The position numbers and the translations under genes are program-made. A DNA stretch of 64,000 bases from Pseudomonas lactis (GTDB lineage Bacteria; Pseudomonadota; Gammaproteobacteria; Pseudomonadales; Pseudomonadaceae), in assembly GCF_001439845.1 (NCBI RefSeq), contig NZ_JYLO01000018.1, positions 1 through 64,000 on the forward strand, given 5' to 3'. This document shows positions 35,583-43,936 of this stretch, one piece after another (within the stretch, counting starts at the first letter, position 1; the number at the start of each line of letters is the position of its first letter). The notes under the pieces were generated by a model. The model saw only the letters and a program-made list of their open reading frames with translations. It had not been told where the DNA came from and searched no databases.

Positions 35583-36242
35583 GTGAACCCAGACATGCTC
35601 GAAGCCGGCCCCGCAGACGCCAAAGTACTTTCCGTCTTTGACTTCGACGGCACCCTCACCCACCACGATAGTTTCGTGCCCTTCCTCAAGTTTGCCTTCG
35701 GCACCGGCGAGTTTTATGGCCGGATGGTCAAGCTGGCGGTGCCGGGGCTGCGGTTTTTGGTGCGGCAGATCAGCCGGGATGAGTTGAAGGCGCAGTTGAT
35801 TCGCACCTTTATGACCGGGGTGAAGAAGACTTGGGTTGAGCAGCAAGCGCAGGCATATTGTCAGGCGCGCTGGAGCAAGCTGATGCGCCCGAGCGGGTTG
35901 CAGTCGGTGGCGGATGAGGTGAAGTCCGGGGCGGTGGTGACGCTGTGTTCAGCGTCGCCGGCGTTGGTGTTGCAGCCGTTTGCCGATCGGCTTGGCATTC
36001 GTTTGATCGGCACTGAGCTTGAGGTGGTGGATGGGGTGCTGACCGGCAAGCTCACCGGGAATAATTGCCGTTGTGAGAACAAGGTGCTGCGGCTTGAGGC
36101 GGTGTACGGGGACCTGGGGGAGTATCGGCTCAGGGCCTGGGGCGATACGCGTGGAGACCGGGAGTTGCTGGCGGCGGCGCAGGATGCGCATTTTCGGCAT
36201 TTTCATGCGAAGAAGAAAAAGCGGGCTCGAGTGCAGCGGTGA
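35583..36242 (+). CDS. HAD-IB family phosphatase (SerB-like hydrolase)
   Basis: A 219-residue haloacid-dehalogenase-type hydrolase. Motif I is SVFDFDGTLTHHD (nucleophile Asp about 20), motif II is TLCSASPALV (Ser about 122), and the Mg2+ motif IV is AWGDTRGDRELL (about 188). A helical cap lies between. The family (TIGR01490-like) includes phosphoserine and other small phosphomonoester phosphatases; the substrate cannot be told. GTG is taken as start because GAGG sits 8 bases upstream; an ATG four codons later is possible. The tail KKKKRAR is basic. Confidence 0.82.
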   Translation: MNPDMLEAGPADAKVLSVFDFDGTLTHHDSFVPFLKFAFGTGEFYGRMVKLAVPGLRFLVRQISRDELKAQLIRTFMTGVKKTWVEQQAQAYCQARWSKLMRPSGLQSVADEVKSGAVVTLCSASPALVLQPFADRLGIRLIGTELEVVDGVLTGKLTGNNCRCENKVLRLEAVYGDLGEYRLRAWGDTRGDRELLAAAQDAHFRHFHAKKKKRARVQR

Positions 36243-36272
36243 TGCGGGTGGGCGGGCGGGGTTGGCGGGTGA

Positions 36273-36324
36273 ACCGAGGCGATCCCATCGCAGCCTCGCT
36301 GGGGCTCGACAGCTCCCACATTTG
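36273..36324 (+). repeat. Direct repeat, left copy, flanking vapBC locus 2 (REP-like)
   Basis: ACCGAGG, a short variable part, then CATCGCAGCCTCGCTGGGGC and TCGACAGCTCCCACATTTG. A near-identical copy in the same orientation lies at 37258-37311, on the far side of vapBC. Confidence 0.85.
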
Positions 36325-36374
36325 GATCGGCGTGGTGCGTAAACCGTATTCGGTACGGCATTTTACCTCGCCGC

Positions 36375-36773
36375 TTACACCCAATCTTCTACCCGCAAAC
36401 CTGGCACGCGGTCGAACTCGCGCCGGTTGTTAGTGACCATAATCAGGCCCTGCGAACGGGCATGCCCAGCGATCATCTGGTCGTATGAACCTATCGGAGT
36501 ACCAGCTCTCGCTAGCTCAGCGCGAAGTTGGCCTGTGTGCATAGCGGCATTCTGGTCGTATTTCAAAACTTCCAGACGTGCTGCAAAGCCTTCGACATCA
36601 GCCAAGTTTCGCTCTGGGTTAGGTGATTTTTCCGCGCCGTAAATCAGCTCCATCAGGGTTACTGTACTGATAGCTAGTTGGCCATAGTGCTTTTTGAAGG
36701 TTTCGCGCACCTGCTGAGGTCTGTTTTTGATTGTGAAGATACAGATGTTGGTATCGAGCATGAACTTGAGCAT
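36375..36773 (-). CDS. vapC: VapC-type PIN-domain ribonuclease toxin (locus 2)
   Basis: A 132-residue PIN toxin of the same clade as enterobacterial VapC. Active-site acids are D7 in MLDTNICIF, E43 in LMELIYGAEKS and D in PIGSYDQMIAGHA (about 98); TNNRREFDRVPGLRVEDW ends the domain. It shares only the PIN framework with locus 1, so the two are not recent duplicates. Its ATG overlaps the vapB stop by one base (TAATG). Confidence 0.93.
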   Translation of the reverse strand: MLKFMLDTNICIFTIKNRPQQVRETFKKHYGQLAISTVTLMELIYGAEKSPNPERNLADVEGFAARLEVLKYDQNAAMHTGQLRAELARAGTPIGSYDQMIAGHARSQGLIMVTNNRREFDRVPGLRVEDWV

Positions 36774-37003
36774 TAAAAAGATTCCCGCTCTTGGTCAGCA
36801 GGCTGATCTCGGTCGTTCATGAAATCCGGCGTGACACCCTCGCCATCGAACCAGCTGTCCCATGACTCACCGGCTGGGGTGATGATTCGGGCCCTACCGA
36901 TTGAGACGACATCTACACGTTTTACGTCATCCGGCAGCGCAGCTGCCTTTGGCAAACGTACAGCTTGGCTGCGGTTGCTTTGAAATACAGAACCTTGATC
37001 CAT
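36773..37003 (-). CDS. vapB: VapB-type antitoxin (locus 2)
   Basis: A 76-residue antitoxin. AbrB-like DNA-binding part MDQGSVFQSNRSQAVRLPKA to IGRARIITPAG (about 1-46), then the toxin-binding tail SWDSWFDGEGVTPDFMNDRD. It is clearly different from the locus 1 antitoxin. A 33-base imperfect palindrome lies 46 bases upstream. Confidence 0.92.
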   Translation of the reverse strand: MDQGSVFQSNRSQAVRLPKAAALPDDVKRVDVVSIGRARIITPAGESWDSWFDGEGVTPDFMNDRDQPADQERESF

Positions 37004-37257
37004 ATTGGCCTACCTCCAGTGGTCGTGTGATTACGCAACGCTACACCACGAAATGGATATGTCAATGGGATATACATTTCGTTACTGGTTGAACGTTGAT
37101 TTTCGGCAAGCCAAGCATGAAGGCGCTCACGGCCTTCATGAAACAGACCTATCATCCTCTGCGGTCGCGAAAAATAGTAATGAGTATTGAAATTCGTTAA
37201 AAAATCCACTTCTCGCTTCGAAAAAGCTAGCGATACGGGTTTGTAGATCGACGGGCG
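37004..37257. other. vapBC locus 2 upstream region
   Basis: Contains the operator palindrome at 37049-37081. Beyond it (37086-37255) the DNA is AT-richer than the surroundings. A minus-strand frame there (LTNFNTHYYFSRPQRMIGLF) looks protein-like but has no proper start and runs through the operator; perhaps debris of an older gene. Confidence 0.35.
37049..37081 (-). promoter_or_regulatory. Palindromic operator of vapBC locus 2
   Basis: CGAAATGGATAT (37049-37060) and ATATACATTTCG (37070-37081) are inverted repeats with one mismatch around a 9-base centre, 46 bases upstream of vapB. This is the expected place for VapBC autorepression. Confidence 0.65.
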
Positions 37258-37311
37258 ACCGAGGTGCTCCCCCATCGCAGCCTCGCTGGGGCTCGACAGC
37301 TCCCACATTTG
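37258..37311 (+). repeat. Direct repeat, right copy, flanking vapBC locus 2 (REP-like)
   Basis: ACCGAGG, a short variable part, then CATCGCAGCCTCGCTGGGGC and TCGACAGCTCCCACATTTG. Same orientation as the copy at 36273-36324, 985 bases away. Confidence 0.85.
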
Positions 37312-37325
37312 AGCTTTGTTGAGGC

Positions 37326-38285
37326 TTAGGCCGGCGTCTTCAGGTGTACACCCAGCGCTGTGGCGAAGGCTTTTACCATCGGGCTTCTCGGGGCGTTGTG
37401 GCGCAGGATCAAGTTGAACGCGGTGCTCAGCTGTACCTGCTCCGGGCACAGTGCGCGCAGGCGCCCTTCCCTTACCAGTGGCGTGGCGTAGTGTTCTGGC
37501 AGAAAGCCCAGGAAGCGGCCAGTCAGAATCAGAATGGCGACAGCTTCCACTTGTGAGGCCGACGCGGACTGGCTGTCGTGGTTGACGAAGTTGGCCTTGT
37601 CGCGATGGATCGCATACCGATGGTTCACCACTTCGTATTGGCGAAGGGCATCGGGGGTGATGTCGCTGGCGGTGAACAGTGGATGCCCTACGGCGCAGTA
37701 GGCGTGGGCCTTTTCTTCGTAGAGCGAGAAGTAGTCGAACTCTTCACGGCGTTGGTACACCGGGACGATGCCGGCGACTAGGCGCCCTTCCACGACGCCG
37801 CGTTCAACTTCGTCCAATTGCGAGGCCTGTAGGCGCAATCTTATTTTTGGCGATTGGCGATGTAAGTTGCCCAGGGCGGTAATCAGTGGGGAATTAACGT
37901 CGGAGACGGTGTTATCAATAACGCCCACACTCAGGTCGCCGATGAGTTCATTCTGCGCCGAACTAAGCTTGTCGCGAAAACTGTCCACCGAGGTGAATAA
38001 CTCGATGGACGCTTGATACACCAACTTGCCTTCTTCGGTCAGCCCGAACCCTTCGCGGCCCCGTGTACACAGGCGCATGCCGATGCGAATCTCGAGGTCA
38101 GAGATCTGTTTGCTGATGGCCGCCAGGCCCACGTTCAACTCGTTTTGCGCAGCACTGAAGCCGCCGGCTTCGACCACGGCCATAAATACCCGCAGCAATT
38201 TGAAGTCCAACCCGCTCAATTGCAGCGGTGCTCGGGTGCCGGGTTTTGGCGGCAGGTTTCCAGAAGTGGAAAGTGGGGTTTCCAT
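37326..38285 (-). CDS. LysR-family regulator, probably of the adjacent argH-like/ABC cluster
   Basis: A 319-residue LTTR with an N-terminal extension of about 25 residues (METPLSTSGNLPPKPGTRAP) before the helix-turn-helix FKLLRVFMAVVEAGGFSAAQNELNVGLAAISKQISDLE (about 28-66). The effector domain covers 115-315. It is divergent from the ArgH-like gene with a 193-base shared region, the usual layout of an LTTR and its target. The likely inducer is the compound carried by the transporter. Confidence 0.87.
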   Translation of the reverse strand: METPLSTSGNLPPKPGTRAPLQLSGLDFKLLRVFMAVVEAGGFSAAQNELNVGLAAISKQISDLEIRIGMRLCTRGREGFGLTEEGKLVYQASIELFTSVDSFRDKLSSAQNELIGDLSVGVIDNTVSDVNSPLITALGNLHRQSPKIRLRLQASQLDEVERGVVEGRLVAGIVPVYQRREEFDYFSLYEEKAHAYCAVGHPLFTASDITPDALRQYEVVNHRYAIHRDKANFVNHDSQSASASQVEAVAILILTGRFLGFLPEHYATPLVREGRLRALCPEQVQLSTAFNLILRHNAPRSPMVKAFATALGVHLKTPA

Positions 38286-38478
38286 AATGCGCGTTGACCT
38301 CGAGTGCCATATTCAACAGGCTTGAACCCAATCCTTGAACATAGCCAGGCGGCGATAATGAACATAAACATCCGCCCTTGGCAACCTTGAATACGGCGCG
38401 TCAGATGCCGGTTCTACACCGATAAACTTCTGTTGAAACTGCCTCCGACTCTTCTAAAAACAAGCGTGAGGAATACCC

Positions 38479-39906
38479 ATGTCCCAGCCCACCGACCGCC
38501 TTTGGGGCGCTCGTTTCAAGACCGGTCCGTCTGCGGCGTTGGCCGCGTTGTCGCGTTGCCCTGAGCGTTATTTTCGCCTGACGCCCTACGACCTGGCCGG
38601 TTCCCGTGCCCATGCCCGAGAGTTGCAGCGCGCCGGTTTGCTGGATGAGTCAGAAACCCTGCGCACCCTCGAAGCCCTGGACCGTATCGGTGAGGATTTC
38701 GCCGCCGGCCGCCTGCATCCCTCCCTGGATGACGAGGACGTGCACACCTTTATCGAACGCGTATTGACCGAGCGCCTGGGCGCCCTTGGCGGCAAGTTGC
38801 GCGCCGGGCGCTCGCGCAATGACCAGACGGCCAACGATCTGCGCCTGTTCCTGCGTGACCATGCGCGCACCATCGCCACCGAGGTGTTGGGCTTGCAGCA
38901 GGCGTTGGTTGAACAGGCCGAGCAACATGTGCAGAGCATCTGCCCAGGCTTTACCCATTTGCAGCAGGCGCAACCCATTGTGTTCGCCCATCACTTGCTG
39001 GCTCACGCGCAGTCGATGCTGCGCGATGTGCAGCGCCTGGTGGATTGGGATGCGCGTACGGCGCTGTCGCCATTGGGCGCGGCAGCGATGGCAGGTTCGG
39101 CGATAGCACGTCAGCCGCAGCACTCGGCTAAGGAAATGGGCTACACCGGGCCGTGTGAAAACTCCATCGACGCTGTCGCCAGCCGTGACCATGTGGCGGA
39201 GTTCCTGTTTGTAGCGGGCATGCTCGGGGTGAATATTTCGCGGCTGTCGGAGGAGTTTTGCCTGTGGTCGTCGCGCCAGTTTCGCTGGGTGCTGTTGGAC
39301 GATGCCTACGCCACCGGCAGTTCGATCATGCCGCAGAAAAAGAACCCGGACATTGCCGAACTGGCGCGGGGCAAGGCCGGGCGTTTGATCGGCAACCTGA
39401 CCGGGTTGATGTCGACGCTCAAGTCGTTGCCGCTGTCGTACAACCGCGATTTGAGTGAAGACAAGCACAGCGTGTTGGATAGCGTGGACACCTTGCTGCT
39501 GGTGTTGCCGGCGATGGCCGGCATGGTGGCGACCATGAAGGTGCAGGTCGACGAGCTGCGGCGTCAGGCGCCGATGGGTTTTACCTTGGCGACGGAGGTG
39601 GCGGATTGGTTGGCAACGCGTGGCGTGCCATTCAAGGAGGCCCATGAGATTACCGGCGCGTTGGTACAGGCCTGTGAGAAACATGAAATTGAGTTGTGGG
39701 AAGCCTCACCGGCGATGTTGGCGGAGGTGGATGGGCGGCTCACCCCGGACGTGCGTGATTGCCTGACCCTGGAGGCGGCGATTGCGGCGCGCAGTGGCTG
39801 GGGTGGGACTGCGCCGGAGCGGGTGAAGGAGCAGATTGGGCGGTTGAAGACTGCTTTGGCTGAACAGCAGAAGTGGGCTGAGAGTTATCAGGGGTTTCGG
39901 ATTTAA
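38479..39906 (+). CDS. Argininosuccinate lyase-like enzyme (ArgH paralogue)
   Basis: A 475-residue member of the fumarase/aspartase/ASL superfamily. Conserved regions: GGKLRAGRSRNDQTANDLRL (canonical ArgH has HTGRSRNDQ), CPGFTHLQQAQP with the general acid/base His, NSIDAVASRDHVAEFL and the superfamily signature GSSIMPQKKNPD (catalytic Ser loop). The N-terminus and the 220-235 region differ from housekeeping ArgH, and it heads a cluster with a polar amino acid ABC transporter and a divergent LysR. It may cleave an imported N-succino (N-dicarboxyethyl) amino compound into an amine and fumarate, as EDDS lyase and ArgH do. A true argH duplicate is the alternative. Confidence 0.82.
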   Translation: MSQPTDRLWGARFKTGPSAALAALSRCPERYFRLTPYDLAGSRAHARELQRAGLLDESETLRTLEALDRIGEDFAAGRLHPSLDDEDVHTFIERVLTERLGALGGKLRAGRSRNDQTANDLRLFLRDHARTIATEVLGLQQALVEQAEQHVQSICPGFTHLQQAQPIVFAHHLLAHAQSMLRDVQRLVDWDARTALSPLGAAAMAGSAIARQPQHSAKEMGYTGPCENSIDAVASRDHVAEFLFVAGMLGVNISRLSEEFCLWSSRQFRWVLLDDAYATGSSIMPQKKNPDIAELARGKAGRLIGNLTGLMSTLKSLPLSYNRDLSEDKHSVLDSVDTLLLVLPAMAGMVATMKVQVDELRRQAPMGFTLATEVADWLATRGVPFKEAHEITGALVQACEKHEIELWEASPAMLAEVDGRLTPDVRDCLTLEAAIAARSGWGGTAPERVKEQIGRLKTALAEQQKWAESYQGFRI

Positions 39907-39937
39907 GCCTTGGTAGGTGTGGTGAGCTCACCGGCGC

Positions 39938-39962
39938 TTTCGCAGGCAAGCCAGCTCCCACA
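39938..39962 (-). repeat. Solitary REP sequence
   Basis: CGCAGGCAAGCCAGCTCCCA then CA: inverse REP without its partner, between the ArgH-like gene and the permease gene. Confidence 0.8.
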
Positions 39963-40029
39963 TTTGACCGGGTTTCAACCGTAACACCGTGTACATCGGT
40001 TAGAGCGTCATTAGTTTTGGAGTAGCAAC

Positions 40030-40908
40030 ATGAATCAAACCCCGGCCGAGCGCTTGGAAGCCGAGCGCAAGTTGTCTGAAAACCAGTTCGATATCACGCA
40101 GTACGAGCATGTGCCGCGGCGGTATTACGGGCGGATGTTTTTTGCCACGTTGATCGTGATTGTGTTGGCTGCGCTGTTGCGCGCGTTTGCCAATGGCCAG
40201 ATCGAATGGTGCTACATTGGCCAGTTCCTCACGTCGCAAGCCATCCTCTGGGGCCTGGTGAACACCATCGTCATGTCGATCCTGGCGATGGCGCTGGGCG
40301 TGGTGATCGGGGTGATCACCGCGATCATGCGCATGTCGGCCAACCCGATCCTGCGTTACGTGGCCATCACCTACACCTGGTTGTTTCGCGGTACACCGCT
40401 GATTTTGCAACTGCTGCTGTGGTTCAACCTGGCGTTGATCTTCCCGGTGATCGCGATTCCGGGCCTGTTCAGCATCGACACCGTCGACCTGATGACGCCC
40501 TTTGTGGCCGCCTTGCTCGGCTTGAGCATCAACCAGGGCGCCTATACCGCTGAGGTGGTGCGCGCCGGCTTGCTGTCGGTGGACACCGGTCAATATGAGG
40601 CGGCCAAGTCCATCGGCATGCCGAGCCTGCAAGCGCTGCGTAGGATCATTCTGCCGCAGGCCATGCGCGTGATCATCCCGCCCGTGGGCAACGAGTTCAT
40701 CAGCATGGTGAAAATGACCAGCCTGGCCAGTGTGATCCAGTACTCCGAGCTGCTGCACAACGCGCAAAACATCTACTACGCCAACGCCCGGGTGATGGAG
40801 CTGCTGATTGTGGCGGGCATCTGGTACCTGGCGGTGGTGACTGTTCTTTCATTTGGTCAAAGCCGCCTCGAGCGTCGTTTTGCCCGCGGCGCCGGCAAGC
40901 GTTCGTAA
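40030..40908 (+). CDS. Polar amino acid ABC transporter permease
   Basis: A 292-residue HisMQ-type permease with a cytoplasmic N-terminal extension (MNQTPAERLEAERKLSENQF, about 35 residues), a first helix at about 38-58 and the EAA loop QYEAAKSIGMPSLQALRRIILPQAMRVIIPP (about 198-228). It is a single permease, so it probably homodimerises. It is followed 24 bases later by its ATPase. Confidence 0.92.
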   Translation: MNQTPAERLEAERKLSENQFDITQYEHVPRRYYGRMFFATLIVIVLAALLRAFANGQIEWCYIGQFLTSQAILWGLVNTIVMSILAMALGVVIGVITAIMRMSANPILRYVAITYTWLFRGTPLILQLLLWFNLALIFPVIAIPGLFSIDTVDLMTPFVAALLGLSINQGAYTAEVVRAGLLSVDTGQYEAAKSIGMPSLQALRRIILPQAMRVIIPPVGNEFISMVKMTSLASVIQYSELLHNAQNIYYANARVMELLIVAGIWYLAVVTVLSFGQSRLERRFARGAGKRS

Positions 40909-40932
40909 GCCTGGGTTGAGGAGATTTGCCCC

Positions 40933-41697
40933 ATGAGAAGCATCGTCAAGGCCGTCAACCTGAACAAGTATTACGACCAGTATCACGCCCTGCGTGACAT
41001 CAATATCGAGGTCGAGCAAGGCGAGGTGATGTGCATCATTGGCCCGTCCGGCTCGGGTAAAAGTACGTTGCTGCGTTGCGTCAACCAGCTGGAAAAAATC
41101 GACAAGGGCGGCCTGTGGGTCGATGGCGAATTGGTCGGTTATCGGGTGGTCGGCAACAAGCTGCACGAGATGAACGAAGCGCAGATCGCCCGCCAGCGCC
41201 TGGCCACCGGCATGGTGTTCCAGCGATTCAATTTGTTCCCGCACATGACCGTGTTGCAAAACATCATCGAAGGCCCGTGCCAAGTGCTCAAGCGCTCGCC
41301 CAAGGAAGCCATCGAAGATGCATTGGAACTGCTGGCCCGCGTTGGCCTGGCAGACAAGCGCAATGCCTACCCAGTGGAATTGTCCGGTGGCCAGCAACAG
41401 CGCGTGGCAATCGCCCGTGCCTTGGCCATGCGCCCCAAGTTGATGCTGTTTGACGAACCCACGTCAGCCCTCGACCCGGAGCTGGTAGGCGAAGTGCTGT
41501 CGGTGATGCGCGATTTGGCCACCACCGGCATGACCATGATCGTGGTCACCCATGAGTTGGGCTTCGCTCGCGAAGTGTCCAACCGCATGGTGTTTATGGA
41601 CGCCGGCCAGATTGTGGAAGCCGGCAGCCCGGAAGACATTCTAATAAGCCCACAAAATCCACGTACCCAAAGCTTTATTTCTGCCGTTCGCACTTAA
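40933..41697 (+). CDS. Polar amino acid ABC transporter ATP-binding protein
   Basis: A 254-residue ATPase of the GlnQ/HisP type. Walker A is GPSGSGKST (about 37-45), Q-loop VFQRFNLFPHMT, signature LSGGQQQRVAIARAL and Walker B LMLFDEPTSALD. It starts MRSIVKAVNLNKYYDQYHALR after GAGGAG. Third gene of the ArgH-like cluster. Confidence 0.94.
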   Translation: MRSIVKAVNLNKYYDQYHALRDINIEVEQGEVMCIIGPSGSGKSTLLRCVNQLEKIDKGGLWVDGELVGYRVVGNKLHEMNEAQIARQRLATGMVFQRFNLFPHMTVLQNIIEGPCQVLKRSPKEAIEDALELLARVGLADKRNAYPVELSGGQQQRVAIARALAMRPKLMLFDEPTSALDPELVGEVLSVMRDLATTGMTMIVVTHELGFAREVSNRMVFMDAGQIVEAGSPEDILISPQNPRTQSFISAVRT

Positions 41698-41722
41698 CTA
41701 AAAAACTAACGAGAACGCCCCC

Positions 41723-42544
41723 ATGAAAAAGATGTTTATCCCTTCCTTGCTTGCCGGCCTGATGGCCTCCTCGTGTGTATTGGCGGCCTTGCCGCAAGCC
41801 ATCAAGGACAAGGGTGAGATCAGCGCGGCCATCGTGCCGAACTACCCGCCGATGGACTTCAAGGACCCGGCCACCAACAAGCTCACTGGTTTTGACTTCG
41901 ACCTGGGCAACGCCCTGGCCGAGCGCCTGGGCGTGAAGATCAAATGGCAGGAAACCGGCTTCGAACAAATGCTCAGCGGCCTGACCACCAAGCGCGTCGA
42001 TATCGTGCTGTCGGGCATGAGCGACACCGCCGAGCGCCAGAAGGCCGTGACCTTCGTCGACTACTTCACCAGCGGCCCACAGTTGTACACCCTGGCCAAG
42101 CGCGAAGAGATCAAGGAATTGACCGACTTGTGCGGTAAAAAAGTCGGCACCAGCCGCCGCACCACCTGGCCGTCGGAAATTACCGCCTGGAGCAAGGCAA
42201 ACTGCGAAGCGGCCGGTAAGCCGGCAATCGTGGTGATCGGCACCGAAGGTTCGGCGGATGCCCGGGCGCAGTTGCAGCAGAACCGCCTGGATGCGGCGAT
42301 GCAGGGCAGCGAGACGATTCCTTATTTGATGGCGCTGGACAAGGGCAAGTACAAGCCGGTGGGGCTGGCGATTTCCAAGCAGTTCACCGGGCTTGGGATT
42401 GAGAAGAGCAATACCGAGTTGGTCACGGCGATCAGTGAAGCGTTGCAGGGCATGATTGATGACGGGACCTACGGCAAGATCCTGAAGAAGTGGGATCTGG
42501 AGCAAGGTGCGGTCGAGAAGATCAGCATAAACGCAGGCCAGTAA
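41723..42544 (+). CDS. Amino acid ABC transporter substrate-binding protein
   Basis: A 273-residue family 3 periplasmic receptor with signal peptide MKKMFIPSLLAGLMASSCVLA. Ligand-core segments: AIVPNYPPMDFKDPATNKLTGFDFDLGNALAERLG, VDIVLSGMSDTAERQKAVTFVDYF and KKVGTSRRTTWPSEITAWS. The usual Arg for the substrate carboxylate appears in the SDTAERQK region. Substrate not identifiable; the context suggests an amino acid conjugate related to argininosuccinate. Confidence 0.92.
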   Translation: MKKMFIPSLLAGLMASSCVLAALPQAIKDKGEISAAIVPNYPPMDFKDPATNKLTGFDFDLGNALAERLGVKIKWQETGFEQMLSGLTTKRVDIVLSGMSDTAERQKAVTFVDYFTSGPQLYTLAKREEIKELTDLCGKKVGTSRRTTWPSEITAWSKANCEAAGKPAIVVIGTEGSADARAQLQQNRLDAAMQGSETIPYLMALDKGKYKPVGLAISKQFTGLGIEKSNTELVTAISEALQGMIDDGTYGKILKKWDLEQGAVEKISINAGQ

Positions 42545-42557
42545 ACACCGCAAAACC

Positions 42558-42647
42558 TGTGGGAGCTGGCTTGCCTGCGATAGCGGTAGATCAGCCAATG
42601 ACGATGCAAACTGGCCTACCGCTATCGCAGGCAAGCCAGCTCCCACA
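42558..42647. repeat. REPIN after the ABC transporter genes
   Basis: TGTGGGAGCTGGCTTGCCTG and its inverse bound a 90-base element, inner GCGATAGCGGTA pairing with TACCGCTATCGC. Confidence 0.92.
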
Positions 42648-42712
42648 CTGGTTCGGTGTTCACATTTAAGTTGTGTTGTCGTGAAAATATAACAAGGACG
42701 CTCGCCCCCACC

Positions 42713-43882
42713 GTGGCCACCTACTCCCTGGTAATCCGTCGCCTGATGATCTGCTCGGTGACCATCGTGGTCAGCCGCGCCATGACCAGCCCGTTGCTGG
42801 CCCTGTGGCTGAGCACACGCCTGGGCCTCAACCAGCAGGACATCGGCCTGCTGATGGGGATCGCGGTGTTCATCGCCACGCTCCTGGGGTTGTACGGCGG
42901 CTACATCATCGACCGCCTGGAAAAGCGCAAGCTGCTGATCCTGGCCATGCTTTCAAGCTCCATCGGTTTTTTATTGCTGACCTTTGCCAGCAACCTCTAC
43001 CTCACCACCTTGACCCTGGTCATCACTGAAGCCGCGTCGGCGTTGTTCCTGATCGGCTCCAAGGCGATCATCAGCGAGAACCTACCGGTGGGCGAGCGCG
43101 CCAAGGTGTTTTCCCTGCGCTATACCCTGACCAATGTGGGCTATGCGACCGGCCCGATGTTGGGCGTATTGATTGCTGGCCAACTGCCGTGGGCGCCGTT
43201 CCTGATTGCCAGTGCCATTGCCTTTGGCAGCCTGTTCCTGATGATCGGTATTGCGCCGACTCAACGGGACGACCGTCATAAACCCCAGAGTTTTCTCAGC
43301 ACCCTGCGCACCTTGCGCAACGACCGCACGTTGATCCTGTTCACCAGCGGCAGCCTGTTGAGCACCATAGTCCATGGGCGCTACACCCTGTATCTGTCGC
43401 AGTTTTTGCTAGTGGCCTACACACCCGACCAGGCACTGAAAATTCTGTCGGCGGTGCTGGCCTGTAACGCGATCACCGTGATTTTGATGCAGTACCAAAT
43501 CGGTCGATTCCTCAAGCGCGAGCAACTGCGCCATTGGATCGTGCTGGGCACCTTATTGTTTATTGCCGGGTTGGTCGGCTTCAGCCAGGCGAACAGTCTG
43601 CTGAGCTGGTGCCTGGCGATGTTCGTGTTCACCTTGGGCGAGATGATCATTTACCCCTCGGAATTTCTGTTTATCGACACCATTGCGCCGGATGCACTAC
43701 GGGGCAGTTACTACGGTGCCCAGAACCTGGCCGCGTTTGGCGGAGCCATGAGTCCGGTGATTTGTGGCTACCTGCTGATCAACGCGGCACCCACCAGCAT
43801 GTTCTTTGCCCTGGCCGCACTTACTGCCATAGGCGGCACGCTGTGTTTCTTGAGCGGGCGACGCGTGGCAGGTTCTTGCTGA
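42713..43882 (+). CDS. Major facilitator superfamily transporter
   Basis: About 389 residues with 12 predicted membrane helices. It shows an MFS-like loop 2-3 motif (GLYGGYIIDRLEKRKLLI), GYATGPMLGVLIAG in helix 5 and a central loop around APTQRDDRHKPQSF. It resembles drug/metabolite exporters of the MFS_1 type. The start is uncertain: GTG at 42713 gives VATYSLVIRRLMICS, with AAGGA somewhat far upstream; an ATG about 11 codons later is possible. It is separated from the ABC genes by a REPIN and may or may not belong with them. Confidence 0.8.
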   Translation: MATYSLVIRRLMICSVTIVVSRAMTSPLLALWLSTRLGLNQQDIGLLMGIAVFIATLLGLYGGYIIDRLEKRKLLILAMLSSSIGFLLLTFASNLYLTTLTLVITEAASALFLIGSKAIISENLPVGERAKVFSLRYTLTNVGYATGPMLGVLIAGQLPWAPFLIASAIAFGSLFLMIGIAPTQRDDRHKPQSFLSTLRTLRNDRTLILFTSGSLLSTIVHGRYTLYLSQFLLVAYTPDQALKILSAVLACNAITVILMQYQIGRFLKREQLRHWIVLGTLLFIAGLVGFSQANSLLSWCLAMFVFTLGEMIIYPSEFLFIDTIAPDALRGSYYGAQNLAAFGGAMSPVICGYLLINAAPTSMFFALAALTAIGGTLCFLSGRRVAGSC

Positions 43883-43936
43883 TATTTATGCAAGATCCGG
43901 CTATTAATAGCCAAACCTCTGACGGACCCGAGCCCC

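Noticed and set aside
36922..37449. Minus-strand frame with protein-like stretch around 37086-37200
   Set aside because: It runs through the vapBC 2 operator, the direct repeat and into the LysR gene, with no sensible start; kept only as possible debris.
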